A stretch of DNA of 64,000 nt, from the NCBI GenBank assembly GCA_035461765.1, contig DATHUY010000083.1, positions 1 through 64,000 on the forward strand, in the 5' to 3' direction. The notes under the pieces were generated by a model. The model saw only the letters and a program-made list of their open reading frames with translations. It made no database searches and was not told the origin of the DNA. Shown here piece by piece: positions 62,052-64,000 of the stretch. A program made the translations under genes and the position numbers. Every line of letters begins with the position of its first letter. Positions within the stretch are counted from its first letter, which is position 1. This DNA is from Longimicrobiales bacterium. Its GTDB lineage: Bacteria; Gemmatimonadota; Gemmatimonadetes; Longimicrobiales; RSA9.

Positions 62052-63083
62052 ATGAACAGGTATTCGCCAAACGACACCCGCTACCCGCTGGCGGCGTTCG
62101 TGGCGGGATTCGTCGCTGCCGGCCTGCTCGGCGGCTCGCTCTACATCGCTGGTGTACCGACACCGGCTGCTGCGGCGGCGGGCGTGCTGTTCGGTGGCCT
62201 GCTCGCGTCATCGCTCAAATACGCGGACCAGTGGGAGAAGGCAGTACTGCTGCGACTGGGTCGCTACCGCGGACTGCGCGGCCCGGGCTATTTCGTGGTC
62301 GTGCCGCTGATCGAGCGGGTGAGCTACCACATTGATCAGCGAATCCGCACCACTGCCTTCGGCGCCGAGTCGTGCCTCACGCGCGACACGGTCCCTGTCA
62401 ATGTCGATGCGATTGCGTTCTGGGTCGTCAACGACCCCGAGCGCGCCGCGCTGGAAGTGCAGGACTACGACGAGGCAGTGATCCTTTCAGCCCAGACCGC
62501 TCTGCGCGATGCCATAGGCAAGCACGACCTCGCGGAGCTGATCCAGTCGCGTGTCGAGCTGGGGCACGGACTCAAGGACGCACTCGAGCGCAAGATGCTG
62601 AACTGGGGCATCCAGGTGCAGTCGGTCGAGATCCGCGACGTCATCATCCCGCCCGCGCTCGAGGACGCGATGTCCCGTCAGGCACAGGCGGAGCGCGAGC
62701 GCCAGGCCCGCATCATCCTCGGTACGGCGGAAACGGAGATCGCCGCGAAATTCGTGGAAGCGGCCGACGCCTACCGGGACCACCCGCTCGCAATGAACCT
62801 GCGTGCGATGAACATGCTCTACGAGAGCATCGTGAAGCGCGGCTCCCTGATGGTGGTGCCATCCGGCCTGGCCGATTCACTCAACCTGCCGCGGACGATG
62901 GGTATGATGGGCGCAGCGGGGCTCGTGCCGCGCAACGACGGTCCGCTCCAGGTCGAACTGATGGGACCGGACGAGCTCACCCATCCGCACGATGGCGCAG
63001 CCGCCCTTGTGAGCGTGGCACACCACGAGGACGCGGCCGGTGACGGGGCCGGCGCCGGGACCGATGCCCGCTTTCGATCCTGA
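62052..63083 (+). CDS. SPFH/band-7 slipin-type membrane protein
   Basis: 343 aa. Two hydrophobic segments at the N-terminus (~14-35 and 40-55), then the band-7/SPFH domain: WEKAVLLRLGRYRGLRGPGYF and VVVPLIERVSYHIDQRIRT, with TRDTVPVNVDAIAFWVV and ETRDVIIPPAL-like EIRDVIIPPAL, features of slipins and stomatins. An Ala/Glu-rich helical part (MSRQAQAERERQARIILG) supports ring oligomerisation. A role in organising the membrane around the adjacent respiratory complex is inferred only from place. TTGGAGG precedes the ATG. Confidence 0.9.
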   Translation: MNRYSPNDTRYPLAAFVAGFVAAGLLGGSLYIAGVPTPAAAAAGVLFGGLLASSLKYADQWEKAVLLRLGRYRGLRGPGYFVVVPLIERVSYHIDQRIRTTAFGAESCLTRDTVPVNVDAIAFWVVNDPERAALEVQDYDEAVILSAQTALRDAIGKHDLAELIQSRVELGHGLKDALERKMLNWGIQVQSVEIRDVIIPPALEDAMSRQAQAERERQARIILGTAETEIAAKFVEAADAYRDHPLAMNLRAMNMLYESIVKRGSLMVVPSGLADSLNLPRTMGMMGAAGLVPRNDGPLQVELMGPDELTHPHDGAAALVSVAHHEDAAGDGAGAGTDARFRS

Positions 63084-63190
63084 ATAGCAGCGGCGGTCCG
63101 CGCACCGCGGGACCGGACGCACAGCAGGCGCGCGCCTGCGCCATCGAGGACTCGGACGCGCGCTCACCCGATCCGTGACGGGAGGGACAG

Positions 63191-63880
63191 ATGAGCACGA
63201 CAATGCACTACCTGCCTGACGCATCAGACCTCGTGGTGCCTCGCTTCGGCTGGATGGCCACCATGACCGGCTCCTGGGCCCTCGCCGGCGGCGCAGCCGG
63301 CGGTCTCGCCACGGCCGGACTCCTCCTGCTCGGCCGCATCCACCCGGACGCGCTCCTGCTCACTGCCGCATTCCTGACCACGCTCGGCAGCGGGTTCGGC
63401 ATGGTACATGGTGCCGTCCTCGGCTATCTCGGGCGCCCCCCGCAGGATACCGGGCAGAGCCGGTTCCCGGGGCTCACGGTCTCACTGGCGGCCCTCTTCG
63501 CCTTCGTGGCGGCCATGATCATCGCCGTATGGCTCTCCATCGCGATGCTCGCGGCAATGGCCGGGCAGCCGGCGGGCTGGGCGATCGTCATGATTGCGCT
63601 CCCGATCGCCGTCGGCAGCCTGGTGTGGGCGACCATCCTCGGATGGTATGCCGTCGAGAACGCCTACGGCCGCTGGCCGGACCACCGCATCGGCAGCTTC
63701 CTCATCGGCGGAGCCTTCATCGTGCTGCTCGCCGCATTCCTGGCCCTGCGACCAATGATACCTGGCACGCAGTTGCAGTTGTCGATACCCGCGGGAATGA
63801 TCGTCGCCGGACTAGCCGCGCTATGGCTCGCCGCGCCCGCGATCTTCTTTGGCCTGCGGCTGATCCATCAAAGTCGGTGA
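63191..63880 (+). CDS. Polytopic membrane protein of unknown function
   Basis: 229 aa, about six hydrophobic segments (WALAGGAAGGLATAGLLLLG, LLTAAFLTTLGSGFGMVHGA, LAALFAFVAAMIIAVWLSIA, AIVMIALPIAVGSLVWATIL, FLIGGAFIVLLAAFLAL, MIVAGLAALWLAAPAIFFGL). No family recognised. GGAGG upstream. It is co-oriented with the preceding operon but separated by 107 bp from the SPFH gene. After it, 63881-64000 shows no gene. Confidence 0.75.
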   Translation: MSTTMHYLPDASDLVVPRFGWMATMTGSWALAGGAAGGLATAGLLLLGRIHPDALLLTAAFLTTLGSGFGMVHGAVLGYLGRPPQDTGQSRFPGLTVSLAALFAFVAAMIIAVWLSIAMLAAMAGQPAGWAIVMIALPIAVGSLVWATILGWYAVENAYGRWPDHRIGSFLIGGAFIVLLAAFLALRPMIPGTQLQLSIPAGMIVAGLAALWLAAPAIFFGLRLIHQSR

Positions 63881-64000
63881 GCGGGCCGGTCCGAGGTCAG
63901 GGTGCGCGCACACCTTCCTGCGAGCAGGAAGAGCGAGCCGTGTCAACGGGTGCGGTCCCGGGCCGGCGCGCCGCCTTCCGTCGTATCGACAGACGTGATC

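Overview
The window is GC-rich, gene-dense bacterial chromosome with a diderm lifestyle: an RND/TolC efflux system, many lipoproteins with clear lipoboxes, an outer-membrane barrel and Tat-exported periplasmic enzymes. Translational coupling is heavy, with at least thirteen ATGA or GTGA stop/start overlaps. The mix of DUF305 and LVIVD lipoproteins, large multihaem cytochromes, and secreted GH9 and GH84 enzymes would fit Gemmatimonadota or a similar poorly cultured high-GC phylum. That placement is inference; there is no rRNA in the window. I found no tRNA, rRNA, CRISPR array, transposase or integrase.

Layout. 0-4.5 kb (minus): efflux operon of GbsR/MarR-type regulator, TolC-like protein, adaptor lipoprotein and RND pump (cut by the window edge), headed by a perfect dyad operator. 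4.6-12.6 kb: DEAD-box helicase, nitronate monooxygenase with a DUF4442 hotdog protein, then SLC13 transporter, GH9 lipoprotein and L,D-transpeptidase-like protein. 12.6-20.5 kb: DUF3037/HipA-like kinase/MATE operon, GH84 enzyme, two bacterial PH-domain membrane proteins, a PHP lipoprotein and an EEP lipoprotein. 20.6-28.2 kb: cytochrome c'-like lipoprotein with a P1B-4 metal ATPase, facing an operon of Ca-type P-ATPase, beta-CASP metallo-hydrolase and tandem universal stress protein. 28.3-39.3 kb: 5'-3' exonuclease and two paralogous DUF305-LVIVD cassettes that flank a spermidine-synthase-like protein, a PEBP, an unusual pyruvate kinase and a SixA-type phosphatase. 39.5-46.1 kb (minus): Ig-like lipoprotein, a degenerate alpha/beta-hydrolase-like protein, a large regulator with reversed SARP domain order, and a serine hydrolase.

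46.4-63.9 kb is the standout region. An NtrB/NtrC-type pair is followed by an intergenic space with a long inverted repeat (candidate enhancer) and a good sigma-54 (-24/-12) promoter match. Then comes a co-oriented, mostly overlapping gene run: pseudo-receiver, 9-haem lipoprotein, 9-haem cytochrome, outer-membrane barrel, 16-haem cytochrome, Tat-exported NapA-like molybdoenzyme, 5-haem NapB-like cytochrome, 4-haem lipoprotein, ferredoxin-type Fe-S protein, NrfD-type quinone-interacting membrane protein, SPFH protein and a membrane protein. I count 43 haem motifs in five proteins. The parts suggest one electron path joining the quinone pool (NrfD plus Fe-S), a periplasmic molybdoenzyme, and a porin-cytochrome conduit across the outer membrane. 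The molybdoenzyme keeps the NapA Fe-S cysteines and relay lysine but has glutamate where the molybdenum-ligand cysteine of NapA should be, so its substrate is open.

Two copies of a 154-bp palindromic element, each abutting the stop codon of an upstream gene in the same relative orientation, form a dispersed repeat family not explained by any gene.
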